Shown here: positions 25,601-37,874 of the stretch, piece by piece
Layout: every line of letters begins with the position of its first letter
Numbering within the stretch: position 1 is the stretch's first letter
Source of the DNA: Tetrapyrgos nigripes
Lineage: Eukaryota; Basidiomycota; Agaricomycetes; Agaricales; Campanellaceae
Direction of reading: 5' to 3'
NCBI GenBank assembly: GCA_013368315.1
Contig: JAACJM010000138.1
Coordinates: 124,001-188,000, forward strand
DNA: 64,000 nt
Translations under genes and position numbers: made by a program
Notes under the pieces: generated by a model
What the model saw: only the letters and a program-made list of their open reading frames with translations
The model's database searches: none
Told to the model about the DNA's origin: nothing

Positions 25601-25724
25601 GGTGCCATCATCTGACACTTTTTTTACAGTCTCAAGGACAATCTCGTTCAATAAATTATCATACATATGTAGGACATCTTTTCACCATTATAAGGAGAAG
25701 AAACAAGGAAGCTACTTTGGACTT

Positions 25725-27423
25725 TCAAGCCACTGAATCATTGTCATTATTACTCCTGCTAATTTCCAAAACACTATTTTCCTCTGCCATTTCATTTGCC
25801 ATTGGTTCAGGAACCTCAGGAATGGTTGAAGACTGGATGACACCTGACTGCGCTTTAAAAGTTGATAGTGTCCCTCGCACGTTGTCTGTGCTAACTCCAA
25901 GTCCAGCACGAACAATAATCAGAGTTGGGACAATTCCCTTCAACATGAAATTGAATTCATCAGCATCTTTTAGTGAAGTTGCAGAGAAAATATTTGCGGC
26001 ACTTACAGCAATTTGGATAAGGAAATAAGTTCCTTTCAGCCCACCCCCTGCAAACGATACTGTAACATAAGAAACAAGTGAAACTAAATAGATGAGTCCA
26101 GATTCAAGTCTGTGTCAAAAGGGTTTGAAATCAGATGTACTCCTTTTTTTATAAGAAATCTGAAATGAGAGCCTACGTGATTGAGATTACTGAAGTATAT
26201 TTGCGTACAATTTTTCTACCCAAAATCATACGTGCTGAACGCTGGATATACCAAATTCTCCCAGCTTTGCAACATAAGATATCAGTATGCTCTAGTAGTA
26301 ATGAAAATCTGCATGCTCACCAATCATACCAGATAGCAAAAGAGTGACAATGAGATTGGTAGACGGATATATGATTATTTCAAATGTGTTGAAACCAAGT
26401 ACAAGTGTGACAAGCATTAAAGCTTAATAGCATAGTCAGTAACCTTCTAGTAGCAAAATAAAAACCCTAGACGTACTATTGTTTGCAACTGTAATCATTA
26501 TAGCACCTATCAATACCCACTTCCGGTAGTCCCAAATCACATAGCACCGATAAACCTAAGAAATAAAAAGTTGCAATTATGACATTGTTGTTTACAAACT
26601 ATAGATGACCAGGGCAAGAACTTACCAGGATTGAATCTGCTACACAACTGGAAGGCCTAGTATCAATCTGAAGGAATATTTCCTGAAAGGTGATATGTTT
26701 GAGAACAGGCTTACTTTATAGCAAGATAGAGGTATCCTGGCACTTCAATCAGGCTCTCACTGAGGTAATCAGGACCCAGACCACAGAGGTAACCAAAACT
26801 AGTAATAATCAGTATGTGTTGAGTGATGAGTAAAAAGTCAAAGTGGACACACTGGGATGAGGGCGCTAGTGAGGAAACAATAGTCATACACCAATCCCAT
26901 GCTTCTTCAGCTATCATTAATCGGAACTCAGCAACCTTGGTTAAATATTACAGAATCGTCAACATTGCCCCAGACTCATGATTAAGAAATGTCCAAAAGA
27001 CCTACTGTGAATGCTATAGCATGACCCATACCAGCTGTCGCAATTGTGAACATGAAAATACTGGTGACCACATGGAACCAGAATTTTGATTGCTGTTTCC
27101 TTTTTATGAGGATGTATAGGCAGACACTGAAGAGCACTGCAAAGACTCCTGGTAGCTGGAGTGTTAATATCATGGAGAAGCATAGAGATTAAGTGATTTT
27201 TGGATTAGAATGTCTTACATACCATATAAAAGTGCCACAAACTACATTGTGAAAGACTAAGTTAGTACAAAAGAAAAAAGAAAAAATGTAACGAGAACAA
27301 GCTTACAGCTACGGGTATAAAGTAAAATACAGCTTCTGATTGGAAAGAGCGGAGATCAGAGATGAGTTCGCCTTGAAGGAGTTTGAGCTCTTGAGCTGTA
27401 ATGTTTGTGGAGTTGCCAGACAT
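25725..27423 (-). CDS. seven-transmembrane integral membrane protein
   Basis: Multi-exon membrane protein of a type widely expanded in Agaricomycetes (short loops, seven helices), sometimes called receptor-like but without proven function. Start at 27423: MSGNSTNITAQELKLLQGEL, then FYFIPVA at the first junction, a 19 bp microexon, and VFAVLFSVCLYILIKRKQQS. Then FHVVTSIFMFTIATAGMGHA, VAEFRLMIAEEAWDW, LIEVPGYLYLAIK, ADSILVYRCYVIWDYRKW (a typical YRCYVIW motif of this family), LMLVTLVLGFNTFEIIIYPS, a basic loop RIWYIQRSARMILGRKIVRK, a late helix near LKGTYFLIQIAVSAANI, and a hydrophilic tail ending NDNDSVA. About ten introns with TACTAAC-like branch sites. It is flanked on both sides by copies of one direct repeat. 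Exact exon edges are approximate. Confidence 0.78.
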
Positions 27424-27854
27424 TTGAAGGGGAAGGAGTCTTGTAAGTCAAGAAGGGGTTACGAAGATTGTTCCTCCTTGAATCAAGACCTCTATATGTC
27501 CTTTCTAAGCCAAAGTCCAAATGTAAGTACTTGTACCCAACATCGTTACCATCTACTTCTCCCGAACACTGCTCATGATCGTGAGATGATATCTTAAGTG
27601 CCGACTTTGTGATCAAGAACTGTTGATCAACATCCGCTCCACAAATTGCGAAAAAATTCACTCAGTCTCAATGGGCCTTGTAATTGGAATTCTTAAGAAT
27701 TTCCCAAAGCGAAAGATTGTAGACAAGAATGACAAAAGGTACAGACAAAGACGAACAAATAAAAACCTCTTCTGCACGTTGACACCACGCAATTGCAACA
27801 CCAATATGGCCCCACTGTTCATCAGTAAAAATGACGCTATGATCTAATGTCGGT

Positions 27855-28030
27855 CCTGCAGTTCCATTGACCAGAACTATTCTGGCGTCATTGGAACTCA
27901 GTTGTATCGCCATTGGAACAACAAGGACAGTTCTGGCTCATAGAACAGCATTGGAACCACCCAGAACTGTTCTTGATGATGCAACACTGCCAGAACAAAG
28001 TAGAACCATTCTCACAGATGTAAGTCGAAT
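27855..28030. repeat. cluster of GGAAC / AGAACTGTTCT palindromes
   Basis: Many short motifs of the form CCATTGGAAC, CCAGAAC and AGAACTGTTCT occur in both orientations within about 175 bp. Could be a subterminal array of a decayed DNA element or a regulator binding cluster. No coding signal. Confidence 0.4.
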
Positions 28031-28585
28031 AGAACAAAGTTAGATCAGAGCGAGATCAGAGTAACATTGGTTATGATCGAAGCTTGAAGGCCAGGTGAAG
28101 GCCCCCTATTATCAATAGCCTTGCCTTGCATGAAGTAGACAAATTACAGAGTACCTTTTACATCCTTAAATGAGGGTACTCGTACATACTAAGATAAAAG
28201 ATAACTTGTAGTAATACGGACAAGTAATAAATGTCCAAACGGTGTAACAGTAATAAATAAAAAAAGCAGAATTGAACGAAAGCAGACACAAAAAGTCCAA
28301 GTCAGAAAGAGGCCGAACGACATGTCCTGAACGTTGCGCATATCCCGAACGATGTGGATGTTGCGGTGACGGAGAAGGCAGCAAATGATGATCAGAAAGC
28401 ACAGGAGTATTGGTAAGAGGAGTGGGCTTACCATGAGAACAAGACTGGGTGGGGACGTAAGGATATGTCGAAGTTGATTGATACGTGTTTGGGGGATGTG
28501 GAGGTGATTGAGGAAAAGACGCGTGTGAACAATGATGATATACATACCGAGACTTTATCTAAATCGCCGTTTACAATCTACAGTC

Positions 28586-28630
28586 TACTGGGGAAAGGTG
28601 CCACTGCTTCGCATGGCAAGATACGAGGCC
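28586..28630. repeat. 45 bp dispersed repeat (partner 61860-61905)
   Basis: CTGGGGAAAGGTGCCACTGC and the next 25 bases recur almost identically at 61860-61905. In the 61.9 kb copy the unit ends CTTTCCCAG, so its ends form a short inverted repeat, like a minimal element or hairpin. Confidence 0.6.
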
Positions 28631-28640
28631 CCCTATCTGT

Positions 28641-28857
28641 TGAGTAGTGGCGTTATTCAATCTATGATCTTGTATTCCTTGACAGATTGACATGCAAGTG
28701 TGCATTGAGTAGCGGTATTATTCAGTCTATGACCTTGTATTCCTTGACAGATTGTACTGACATGCAGGTGTGCATTGGGTAGTGGCATTATTCAACTTAT
28801 GATCTTGTATTCCTTGACAGATTGTACCTACTGACATGCAGGTGTGCAAATAGTACT
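28641..28857 (+). repeat. tandem repeat, about 3 units of 65-75 bp
   Basis: Each unit contains GTAGTGGCRTTATTCA-like sequence, CTTGTATTCCTTGACAGATT and GACATGCARGTGTGCA. Units vary slightly by small indels. Confidence 0.75.
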
Positions 28858-29287
28858 GAAATGCAGGAGAAAATCGATAAACAGGGAAGGAAAGAGACGG
28901 GAGCGAAAACCAATGCAGGCAGCAAAGGAAAAAAAAATAGCGAAACGTAGAAGGGTAGTCAGTAGCAAGAACTTTGATGCACTTGCCAGCCACATTCAAA
29001 AGGAGTCCAAGCAAACACAGAGAGAAATATCACAGAACTTAAACGCGAAGAGGTAGAGCAAAAAAATGAAGATGGGAGCAAAGCAAGATGACAACGGACT
29101 CGGAATTTTCATCTGTATCTCTTCCAGGTAAAGGAGGTGGATGTTGATCAGAACCTAACGCAAATCGCAATCAGTCATTGACTTCAGCAATAGTGACACG
29201 GAGACGGAATAGAGGAATACGGGAGTGGAAAGAAAGGCGTGTTTGTCTGGCGTGATAATTGTACAGTCTTCGATAAATACCGTGGCT

Positions 29288-29415
29288 AGTTGGCCGGCAC
29301 GGGCATTTCGGAGCGCTGGGGTGTGGCGGCTGTGCCGGGGAACCCGGGGAAAAACGGGAAAAAGTCATTTTGGAGGGCTCGGTCCGAAGCGCCATCGGGA
29401 AATGCCGGGCATGTG
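29288..29415. repeat. GC-rich imperfect inverted repeat
   Basis: The segment is markedly richer in G and C than its surroundings. CGGGCATTTCGGAGCGCT near the left has an imperfect complement (GAAGCGCCATCGGGAAATGC) near the right. Possibly the relic of a short element. No gene. Confidence 0.35.
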
Positions 29416-29829
29416 ACATACATGCCAAAGACGCGTCTGGAAATCGGGTCAGAGAAAGGCATCTCGACGCCAATCGGGACTGAGTCCTGAGCGTCAGGGT
29501 ACTAGGAGGAAATGGAGACTAACTCCGAAGGGGCCCAAATGCATCCAGAGCTAAAGAGACATGGAGGGTGGATCGAGAAAAGACATGTCTTGCGCAATGG
29601 AGGATGGGAGCAGAGGATACCGAATCTGCCTACATGGCAGATTCGTCAGGATATACATTGCCACTCCACATGCTAGCTTATCCTAAGGTAGGCACTTCGT
29701 GCCTATCGTGGATTAATGATGTCCACTGTACCGGTTAAGTGGCAACGAAAAGGGGTGGGAGTTTGAGGTCGTGGTAAAATTTTCGAGGTCGACATAAGTT
29801 AACTCGGCCCTAAAGGGCCTCGTAACATA

Positions 29830-30310
29830 CTGCTCATACTCTCATACTGTAGCTTGCGCCCCTAGTCACCGACCAAAATCCCGATTTTTTCGTTCTCGTC
29901 CTCGTTAGCTAGGGCGGTGGAATGGAGATATACCTTTGTGGTTTTCAACCTCTGCCTCACTTCTAATTTCTGTTCGTCCTCGTCCTGTTCCTGTTCTTCA
30001 AGATCTCGGTACGTCGATAATTCCAAATTCTCTCGAGACTCCAAGACTGCATTCTGATCACGATAATACTACTAACTCAGTACTACGTAGTCACTTTAAC
30101 ACTTATCTGATTGGCAACTGCGAACAGTACCTATAAAATAATTCATGTGCATGTGCATGAGCCTTTCTCGTCATCGCCATCGCCTTCCCTGTGCTATGAG
30201 CGCTGTTACATGTGGTTGTCGTCTCCACCTACATCTCCATCGCTATCCCATCGCTGGTGCTGGTGCTGGTGCTGTTCCTGGTGCTGTTCCTATTCTTAAC
30301 TCAGATGAAT
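29830..30310. repeat. direct repeat, copy 2 (partner 24985-25600)
   Basis: Shorter and internally deleted relative to copy 1, same order of blocks. It includes a GCTGGTGCTGGTGCTGTTCC simple-repeat expansion not present to the same length in copy 1. Confidence 0.75.
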
Positions 30311-30605
30311 CATGAATTATAAAGGTGCCGGTGTCCAAAGCATCTGCATTCAATAGCTCCAGCCTCCAGTAGTATACTTTTACTTTACCCTCGCTTTTGC
30401 TTTCGTTACCGTATACTTATACATATTACTTATGTACATATGTAGTACTACATCTCAGTACTCAGTATGAATATGGAATGTAGTCTGAATGAGTGCTCGG
30501 TACTTAATTGCTGTAAGTGGGTACCGCCCCACCTGGCAGGTTTAATGTAACTAGCGCCAACCAAACATTACAATAAGAACCAAAAAGCAAGAATGAAAAC
30601 GTCAG

Positions 30606-30626
30606 AAACCACTATACTATTAGACC
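30606..30626 (-). pseudogene. tRNA-Gln 5' fragment
   Basis: On the minus strand the 21 bases match the 5' end of the tRNA-Gln genes at 22.5-23.0 kb with one change (GTATAG for GTGTAG); the match stops in the D loop. A relic of tRNA duplication or of a tRNA-derived element. Confidence 0.5.
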
Positions 30627-31142
30627 AATGCACAGAATTTCAATGCATCGGAATCCGTTAAGAGAGATGCAAGAAATCAGAATGCGAAAAGTCTTGGACT
30701 GATACACGAAAGGAAGATGGGACCTTGGAAGGGGCGGGAATGGGGCAGCAACTTCAATTGTCGGTATTCAAGGGCCAGGAAGGCAGCAATCGATCGATCG
30801 TACTTGTTAAAATTATCCAAAGTAAAACTGCAGCATCCAGCTCAGTTCTTTATTTATCCAACCGAATTCTCATTTACGAAATCTTCTGGTGCACTCCTAT
30901 CGAGCTCTCGATTTTGGTGGACACCAATGTGATATTTGCTTGCCGATGTCGCTGACAACGACGAGCTCACCACTCTCCTCATTTTCCGCGCGCACAATAC
31001 TTTTCCCACGCACAATTGCCCTCCAGCCTGTCCGCTGTTCCACCGCTGCGAGACCATTCTGACTCACTTACGAGCAGACGTCACACCAGCCTGTACAGAA
31101 TAAGCCTGACTTGTGATTGGTAGTAGTTTCATTGTGTACATA

Positions 31143-31520
31143 TGTTGAAATATATACCTTCCATGTATAGTAACTATGATTCTATATGGAGTTATTATGA
31201 AACTTCTACATAGCTATAAGTATGCTAGTCCTCCAGGACATTCTCCGGACATTACTCTTATCTTCTACTATGTAGTGATATCTCTGTAGATAACAATATG
31301 GCCAATGGCAATATCCTCTTAGTCTCTAGGCATGTCCATGGACAATGTAGATATTAGTAATTACATGCTCTTTATCTAGTATAAAAGCTGTCTGTAAAGT
31401 CGTAGTTACTACAGAACAATATCCAGTTCTATCTGCTCTACAAGCAACTCGTATCTAAGCTCTACTAGCTTTCTACTCAGCACTCTATTTGGTGAGCTCT
31501 ACTGACTGGTCACCCTATGC
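31143..31520. repeat. possible solo LTR-like AT-rich segment
   Basis: Starts TGTTGAAATATATACC, contains a promoter-like GTATAAAAGC at about 31379-31388 followed by CT-rich sequence, and has no ORF. This is the look of a copia-type LTR, but no second LTR, end CA or target duplication could be fixed. Confidence 0.3.
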
Positions 31521-31582
31521 TGAATATTTGCTGCTTCATTAACATACACTTCAATTAATAAATCTGCAGTACTCCATTACCA

Positions 31583-31780
31583 TCACTGGACATTGTCCTG
31601 CAAAAATGCCTTAAGCTTTGCTGATGACAGCACTTTTGGTGCTTCGTCTGCCCTCAGTGTGTGTGAATTTCTATGACTGTTACCCTGGTTAAATGGAACA
31701 CGTTCAGATGAGCGTAGAACTTTACAAATGTGGTCGTAAAATTTTTGGAAACAGGCATTACACCAATGACTTACCGACAT
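31583..31780 (-). CDS. hypothetical fragment with WCNACFQKF motif
   Basis: 65-residue frame with HWCNACFQKFYDHICKVLRS and LSSAKLKAFLQDNVQ. It reads like the C-terminal part of a protein from a repetitive element, not a full gene. Family not recognised. It abuts the foldback repeat. Confidence 0.25.
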   Translation of the reverse strand: MSVSHWCNACFQKFYDHICKVLRSSERVPFNQGNSHRNSHTLRADEAPKVLSSAKLKAFLQDNVQ

Positions 31781-31799
31781 GCTAAGCTTGCCCTACCAC

Positions 31800-32277
31800 G
31801 CTGAAAAGGGACAAATTTCCGCTCAATGGATATGTGACCGGATATGTGTATGAAAATGAGATATATTGGGAAAGTAGATATAAATACAAAAAGATAATGT
31901 ATCCGTAGACTAGATATCTGAACAGAAAGCCAATATATCTGGAAGTCTTTTGGTACATTTGATTAGTGCACAGACACATGGCATATCAAATGTATAGAAA
32001 AAAGTACAAAAAGACCTCATATCGAGGCTCCGGACATGGTTAACCCATGTCTGTAACCATGTCTGGAGCCTTGATATGAGGTCTTTTTCAATATGCCATG
32101 TGTCTATGCACCAATCAAATGTACCAAAAGACTTCCAGCTATATTGGCTTTCTGTTCAGATATCTAGTCTACGGATACATTATCTTTTTGTATTTATATC
32201 TACTTTCCCAATATATCTCATTTTTGTACACATATCCGGTCACATATCCGTTGAGTGGAAATTTGTCCCTTTTCAGC
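31800..32277. repeat. 478 bp foldback (long inverted repeat)
   Basis: Left arm 31800-32042 and right arm 32054-32277 are near-identical reverse complements with an 11 bp loop (32043-32053). The left arm has about 19 extra bases near 31987-32006. Mirror-image frames on the two arms are a by-product of the palindrome. Transcription would give a long hairpin RNA. Confidence 0.9.
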
Positions 32278-33207
32278 ATGTACACTACCTGTTTTATGCC
32301 CTACAGTGTCAGTGGAACTTGTATGTAGACCAACTGTTTTTCGTATGGTAGTACCATCGGTAACATTAATGTACTTGCCTGTATCCTCAGTGGTGGTAGA
32401 ATTTTGGGTGGATCGACGATGGACCTATGAACCACCAGCTTGTCTTGCTCGAGTTCCTATCATCCCAGGAACGATGATGTACTCAGACCTACATCGGGAT
32501 GCTTCCTGGACCCCTGGCATATCAGCTCTTGGTCCTAGCCCAGGTAATAGACTCCTCCTCCATGCAAAATTTGATCCCATCTGCTGCCACCCCCAAGTTC
32601 AAGGTGCCCTTTGAGCTCTCTTACTCATCTCAAACACAGTTTTTTCTAGCCACTATGAGGCTCCAAATCCTTTTGCCCAAACAAGTCAATGAAATAAAGA
32701 ATGGTATCATTTCAAGGGAGGCTGTTATCAACAGGTTATATACTACATATATACATGAAAGGGGTGTGGGCCAGTGCTGAGGCATGGCGAGTACAAGACC
32801 ACAGGATTTACCATAGACTAGTCATTAATTTTGTTCTCATGTACAAATATATAGATACTACAGCTAGCTTTTTTATTTGCAAGACAAGGAGAGAAGCAGA
32901 GAGGAGAGGCTGGTGATGATGAGAAGCTTACATGTTGATTGAGTCGGAGGTGGGCAGGAATGCAGTATAGTGCAGCGTCAACCTGACCGAGAAAGACAGG
33001 GAGAATGATTATTGTAACGATGGTGATTTAGATGAATTAGCGAGGGTCGCCACAAAAACATGCAATACCAGTATGTAGCGGTCAGGGGGCAAGGGAAAAA
33101 CTGGAGACAAAGTACTGGGAAAAAACAGGAACAATTCATATAGCCACAAGCGGAAAATGGGTGTAAAGAACTCAGCCTCATTCTTCGGCCTCATAACTGC
33201 ACACTCT

Positions 33208-35147
33208 TTAGTGCAGATAAATAGAGTCAAATACCAAGTTGGGAGACCTGCAAAAGAGTAAATACCAAGCCCATTTCAGATAAAACGGCACAACTTACAG
33301 GAATCTGTCTCCACCAGAACCCGAAATGGCGTTGATAGTCAAAACATTGGTGGAACCATCGGTTTTGAGTGTACCAGCAGCTGAAAAAATTTCATTTAAA
33401 AAAGCGCAGCAGAGGCACCAATTGTGGGCAGACTTGAGACAATCATCCCAGATAGAAAAACATTCCAGTGACTTACAAATAGCAACAGAATACTGGATAT
33501 TATTTCCTCTCCACATACCATGAGTAACACCACACAAATCAGGCTGGCTAGGAACAGCTGGGATGGCTCCAGTGAAGGAGTTGAGAGTGATCTGAGGTCG
33601 GGCACCAGTGAATGCAAGTGTGGTGAAGATGTCGAGGGTACGTGCACTGCCTTGAGAGGAGTTGAGGGTGAAGTGATGGAGCCTACTGCCTTTTGATTGG
33701 TTGTAGAGAGGTTTAGGTATGAGACAACCAGAAGTCTACACAACGATGGATCGATCATTTGCTTACCTTGAAGATGGCCATAGGGAAGGAGCTGACAGCT
33801 TGGCCGACAGTGAATGTGACTGATAAAGCATACCACTGTCAGTATCTATAGTTCAAAGAATCTATAAAAACTAGCTCACCTGGTCCCCATCTGCTCATAC
33901 AGGTATCGCTTGGGCTGAGATAGGAATGTCAGTCACTAAATAAAAGGTTAGGCTTGATATACTAGAACAGAATGTACTGCGTGGTCTCAATTTTACTATG
34001 AACATGCACATCAGTATGCTTATGTGAAATGAACAAAGAAAGACGCACTCAGCGTTCAAGAAACCTCTTGGTATTCCATCAAGGTCACCAATTTGCCAGA
34101 TTAATGATTGTTTTATTTTGTCAGTTTGAGGTCTTATCCTTGACACCTTGAAATACTCACTGAGAACATGGAAGTGATATTGGAAGTCGTCATTCCACCA
34201 GCACTTACAGTAACGGATTGACTTCTGAGAGCTAATTTGATGCTGTACACTGTACAATAAGGAAAAATCCATATGGTCAGAGAGACGAATTAAGCCTTTC
34301 TAGTGGCAAATGTGTGATACATACAGGCTATGAAAGTGAAAGGCCAATCAGTCATGAGAAATTGGCCTATCTTTGAGTGTCTTGGCTCACCTTCATGAAT
34401 GGACTGGTGAATCTTCCTGAAGTGTCAGTTCGTACCCTGCAAACATGAAATGAGACCAGCTCCATACCAAAACATAGACCAAGTACAAGGAGTAAGCACA
34501 TCACTATATGTATTACTTATGAAGGGGTCCAAGTTATATTAGAAACTCACTAGTACTGGTTGTTTGAGTTCGACCAGCTGATACTAATCAAGCTGCTGAA
34601 CTGAGATTGAAAACCTGTAGCTTGGCCAGTGACTTGTCCATGACTGGATTGAGCAATGAATCTGTTAATGGGTAGGCTGGCCCAGAAGGAGGTGTCTAGA
34701 GGAGGAGTATTCTCTCAATAAATTCTTGTATAATGGTTACATATGGCAAGTAAGTAGTGCCACCTGTGGTGAACCAGAGGGTGCTGCCAGAGAAAGCTGT
34801 TAGGATAGATTATAATGGGTTTAGTACAGTGATGGAATATTGTGTACTATGGGCCATGCAGACCCTGGTAGAAAGCTTCTGGGTTGGTGCATCCAGAGTT
34901 CTGAGAGATATTTCAGTACTTATTGGTGAGTGAAGTTGTTGAATTTGTGCATACATACTATGTCTGTGAACCAGAAGAGTAAGAACTGTCAGCTATATCT
35001 GAAATGTTTCTGAAAAAGAAACTTAACACGTACAGAAGTAGAGCTCTTGCACATCACCTCCTTGGTTATCACCAGGGAAATGTGGGCCCCCATGTATGGG
35101 GGCAAGTATGAGTCTGAACACCACTAACACTTTACATCAAGTATAAT
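33208..35147 (-). pseudogene. PL4 rhamnogalacturonan lyase, 3' half
   Basis: C-terminal portion of a secreted polysaccharide lyase family 4 enzyme, which cleaves the rhamnogalacturonan I backbone of pectin. Reading down the minus strand from an acceptor near 35147: LAPIHGGPHFPGDNQGGDVQ, NPEAFYQGLHGP, DTSFWASLPI, SVTVSAGGMTTSN, IWQIGDLDGIPRGFLNAE, SVTFTVGQAVSSFPMAIFK, TLDIFTTLAFTGARPQITLN, NVLTINAISGSGGDRFL and, after a last intron, SPNLVFDSIYLH with stop at 33208. These follow the order of the family's catalytic end, FnIII-like domain and C-terminal carbohydrate-binding-like domain. A TAG after GLHGP could not be removed by a clean intron, so this half may also be damaged. It lacks the N-terminal third, which is found at 58.68-59.36 kb. 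The two pieces are complementary and collinear, implying one gene split by about 23.5 kb. Confidence 0.8.
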
Positions 35148-36714
35148 AGAATCACAAGCATTTGGATACAATAAAGGTAATGAAGATAACAATTATATAT
35201 TATTCTCTTATATACATTACACAAACCACCTTTCTACCTCTGCAGCTGTTCAAGTTGATGTTCCTTTCTCTCAGACAACCAGCCCATCTGAAACTTCCAC
35301 CACTTTCCAGTCCATCATAATAGAAACAACGTAAAGATCTATCAAAAACTCAAGCTGTAAAATGTTGACTTCTCACTATTTCTTCCATCTCCACCTCTTT
35401 CCCTCTCTGCCTTATGCCATGACTTGGTTGTGGCTATAGCCTTGACTTGGTTGAGGTTTTCACTGCTGACTCAGTCAGTTCTGCTGTCTGTGAATTGGTC
35501 TAGTGAAACTAGGGGCCAACTCCTGCAGGTGTATTTGTGCCTCTTAACCATCTAGATCATGAAGCAACAGTGGTTATCCTGATTACTCTTACCAAAATCA
35601 ACAACCCTCATCATTCCTCATGCCTTACAGGCTGTCATTGCCGTTGACCTGCTCAAGGACTTCAGATCTGGCCTTTCCAACAACCATCCCTTGCTTTTTT
35701 CACGTCTTCATTGATCTTCAACTCTTCATTCTATTCCAACTCTTCCCACTCTTGGACAGCTTTGCACCTTCTTACAAAATCAGTAAGCTGTATCTACACT
35801 GTTCTCCATGTGCGAGAAGCTGACGTCCCTCTTACTTGTCAGTCGTTCCAGTTTTGTGTCTGAAATGATGTTAAAATACTTTGTACTGAACAACTGCTGA
35901 TTAGTCTTAGCTGTCCTTTGTTGACCAGCAGCTTCATACATTTTGAGGATCTTCAGGACCTCCTTTCTCAAGGGTGGTGTCCTGTCAGTTTCAGATCACA
36001 GGACTGCGAAACTTTTGGTTTTGATGTGGTTGGTTTTGTGAAAGCTTCTGGTTGCATTTGACATGCCCTTGACAGTGAGTTCTTACTGTGTACCATTTGT
36101 GTAAGCACAGAACCAATGTACTGAAAGCCATACAGATACAACATCTAACAATTATTGAAGTGTCACCATTATGTTAACTGAATAAATCCTGAAACAAAGC
36201 AGTGCCATGAACAATGACTTCCTTCGTTGCATTATCAGCTGAAGTGTACAAAACACTGCCATGTTTCATTCAGAAACATTTCCACTGGTGCTGCAAGCAG
36301 ATAACTAGTGCAGACCTTCACCATATGGTAATTGCAGATGCACTATGTCAATGAATATAACCCTTTTTGATCCATTTTGCCCACATGTAACATATGGATC
36401 ATGTAGTGGTGGTCTATGCCTTGACAACTCTCATACACGACCCACCAGCTGCTTGAAGGATTTTATAACATTTGACATGGACAATGAAAACCTTCTCATG
36501 TTATGATGTCATGGCAGTAACTCAGGGGAGTCATGTACTCGACTCCCTGCAATTTTGCCTCACATGATAGCAATACCATTTACACCCAATCCCCCCTTGC
36601 ATCCTCTGGTGTACTCACAAAAACAAACCACTCAAGCCTAACCTGAAATATCAAGATGACTATCATTCAAAGTATACACTGACTAGTCACTATACGCATA
36701 CATTGTCATACAAC
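35148..36714. other. AT-rich inserted DNA, no supported gene
   Basis: Between the 3' half of the PL4 gene and a possible minus-strand gene. Short frames only; no LTR, TIR or RNA gene recognised. Confidence 0.3.
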
Positions 36715-37406
36715 CTATGACAATGTAGAACCAGAAATATAGTTATACATCACACACCACTTAGACTTGGATGACTTCTTCACAACACCTCCAGTAGGCT
36801 TTGCCTTAGCCCAACCACCTTTTGCTTGCCCATCCTCTTGCTTGCTCAGTGACACAATCAACTTGGACATGGCAATTGCAGTGGCAGCCTTGGCAATGTC
36901 TTACTCACCTTTAGCCTTGGCAATGACAACGACAAAGAGAATGGAGTGAGACATCAAGCTACCCTGAGGCCTGTACCTGTCTTGGCTGTTATTCATCTAT
37001 GATGACAGCCTATACCTGATGAGGACAGCGTCATTGATGTCTATGTTTTTCTGGTCACCCCTGATGTAAGAGGGCAGATTGTACAACGTCCTCCAGTCTT
37101 CTTCAGTGCACCAAAAACCAGTGTACTTAGTTTCCACCCTGCCATCCAGAATTGGCACTGAAATTGATGTGGTTGTCAGCATGAGGACAATGTGAGGAGG
37201 TAGAGAGAAAGACTATTGTCAATGAATGAAGACTCACTGTTATCATCCAGCTGCAATTGCATAGGAAACTGGAATGGTTGGAGTGAAGACAAGAACAAAG
37301 TTGAAGCAGAAGTGGAAGGGGCTGAGACAGGGTCTGGCTGGAAACTATATCTTGATGCAAACAATTGAATAGCAGCCTTGATAGCAACAGCCTTTTTAGG
37401 GCTCAC
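36715..37406 (-). CDS. hypothetical protein in inserted region
   Basis: Three or four exons can be read from 37406: MSPKKAVAIKAAIQLFASRY, PFQFPMQLQLDDNSE, a junction near 37200, ISVPILDGRVETKYTGFWCT, EEDWRTLYNLPSYIRGDQKN, then a terminal exon PSKLIVSLSKQEDGQAKGGW ending in a Lys/Ser-rich basic tail. Family not recognised. The sense of the ETKYTGFWCTEEDW segment and basic tail suggests real coding sequence, perhaps belonging to a transposon. Exon edges are tentative. Confidence 0.35.
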
Positions 37407-37874
37407 TTAGGGGCTCACTTAGGAGCTTCAAAGCATACTTCATATCAACTTTCTGGCTTGACAAAGGTCAGTCAAGCCTCTCCATACAATATCAACAACA
37501 CTAACTATAGTCTACGGTCAAGGAAATCACAGGGGACAAGGGGTTAGACACTGTATGGGGCAGTGTCCCTTTATCTTGGAGAGTATTCAGCCCAGAGCAA
37601 GGACAAGAAGAGATCACCTTCAGCATGCAAGGGATCCTGGTGGACAAACAACTCCCCCATACTACAATGAGTATGTCAATTACAGGTTCAGCCAAAAAAA
37701 AAAACAGAGCTAACTTCAGGATGCATTGCACAACACATGCAAATGCCAACACTCTGGTTGGAACACCACCATGAACACCACCATCAACCCTGGCTTGGAG
37801 CAACAATGTATCCAGATTTCTGGCTTTGGCAGTGAACTCTTCTCCAATGCTATCACTGGTGTGACAGCAAAAAC

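Noticed and set aside
31782..32328. Two similar hydrophobic open frames on opposite strands
   Set aside because: They are mirror images created by the foldback repeat, not a gene pair.
36767..36949. Ala/Leu-rich plus-strand frame
   Set aside because: Opposite strand gives a basic tail continuous with the minus-strand exons; the plus frame has no support.
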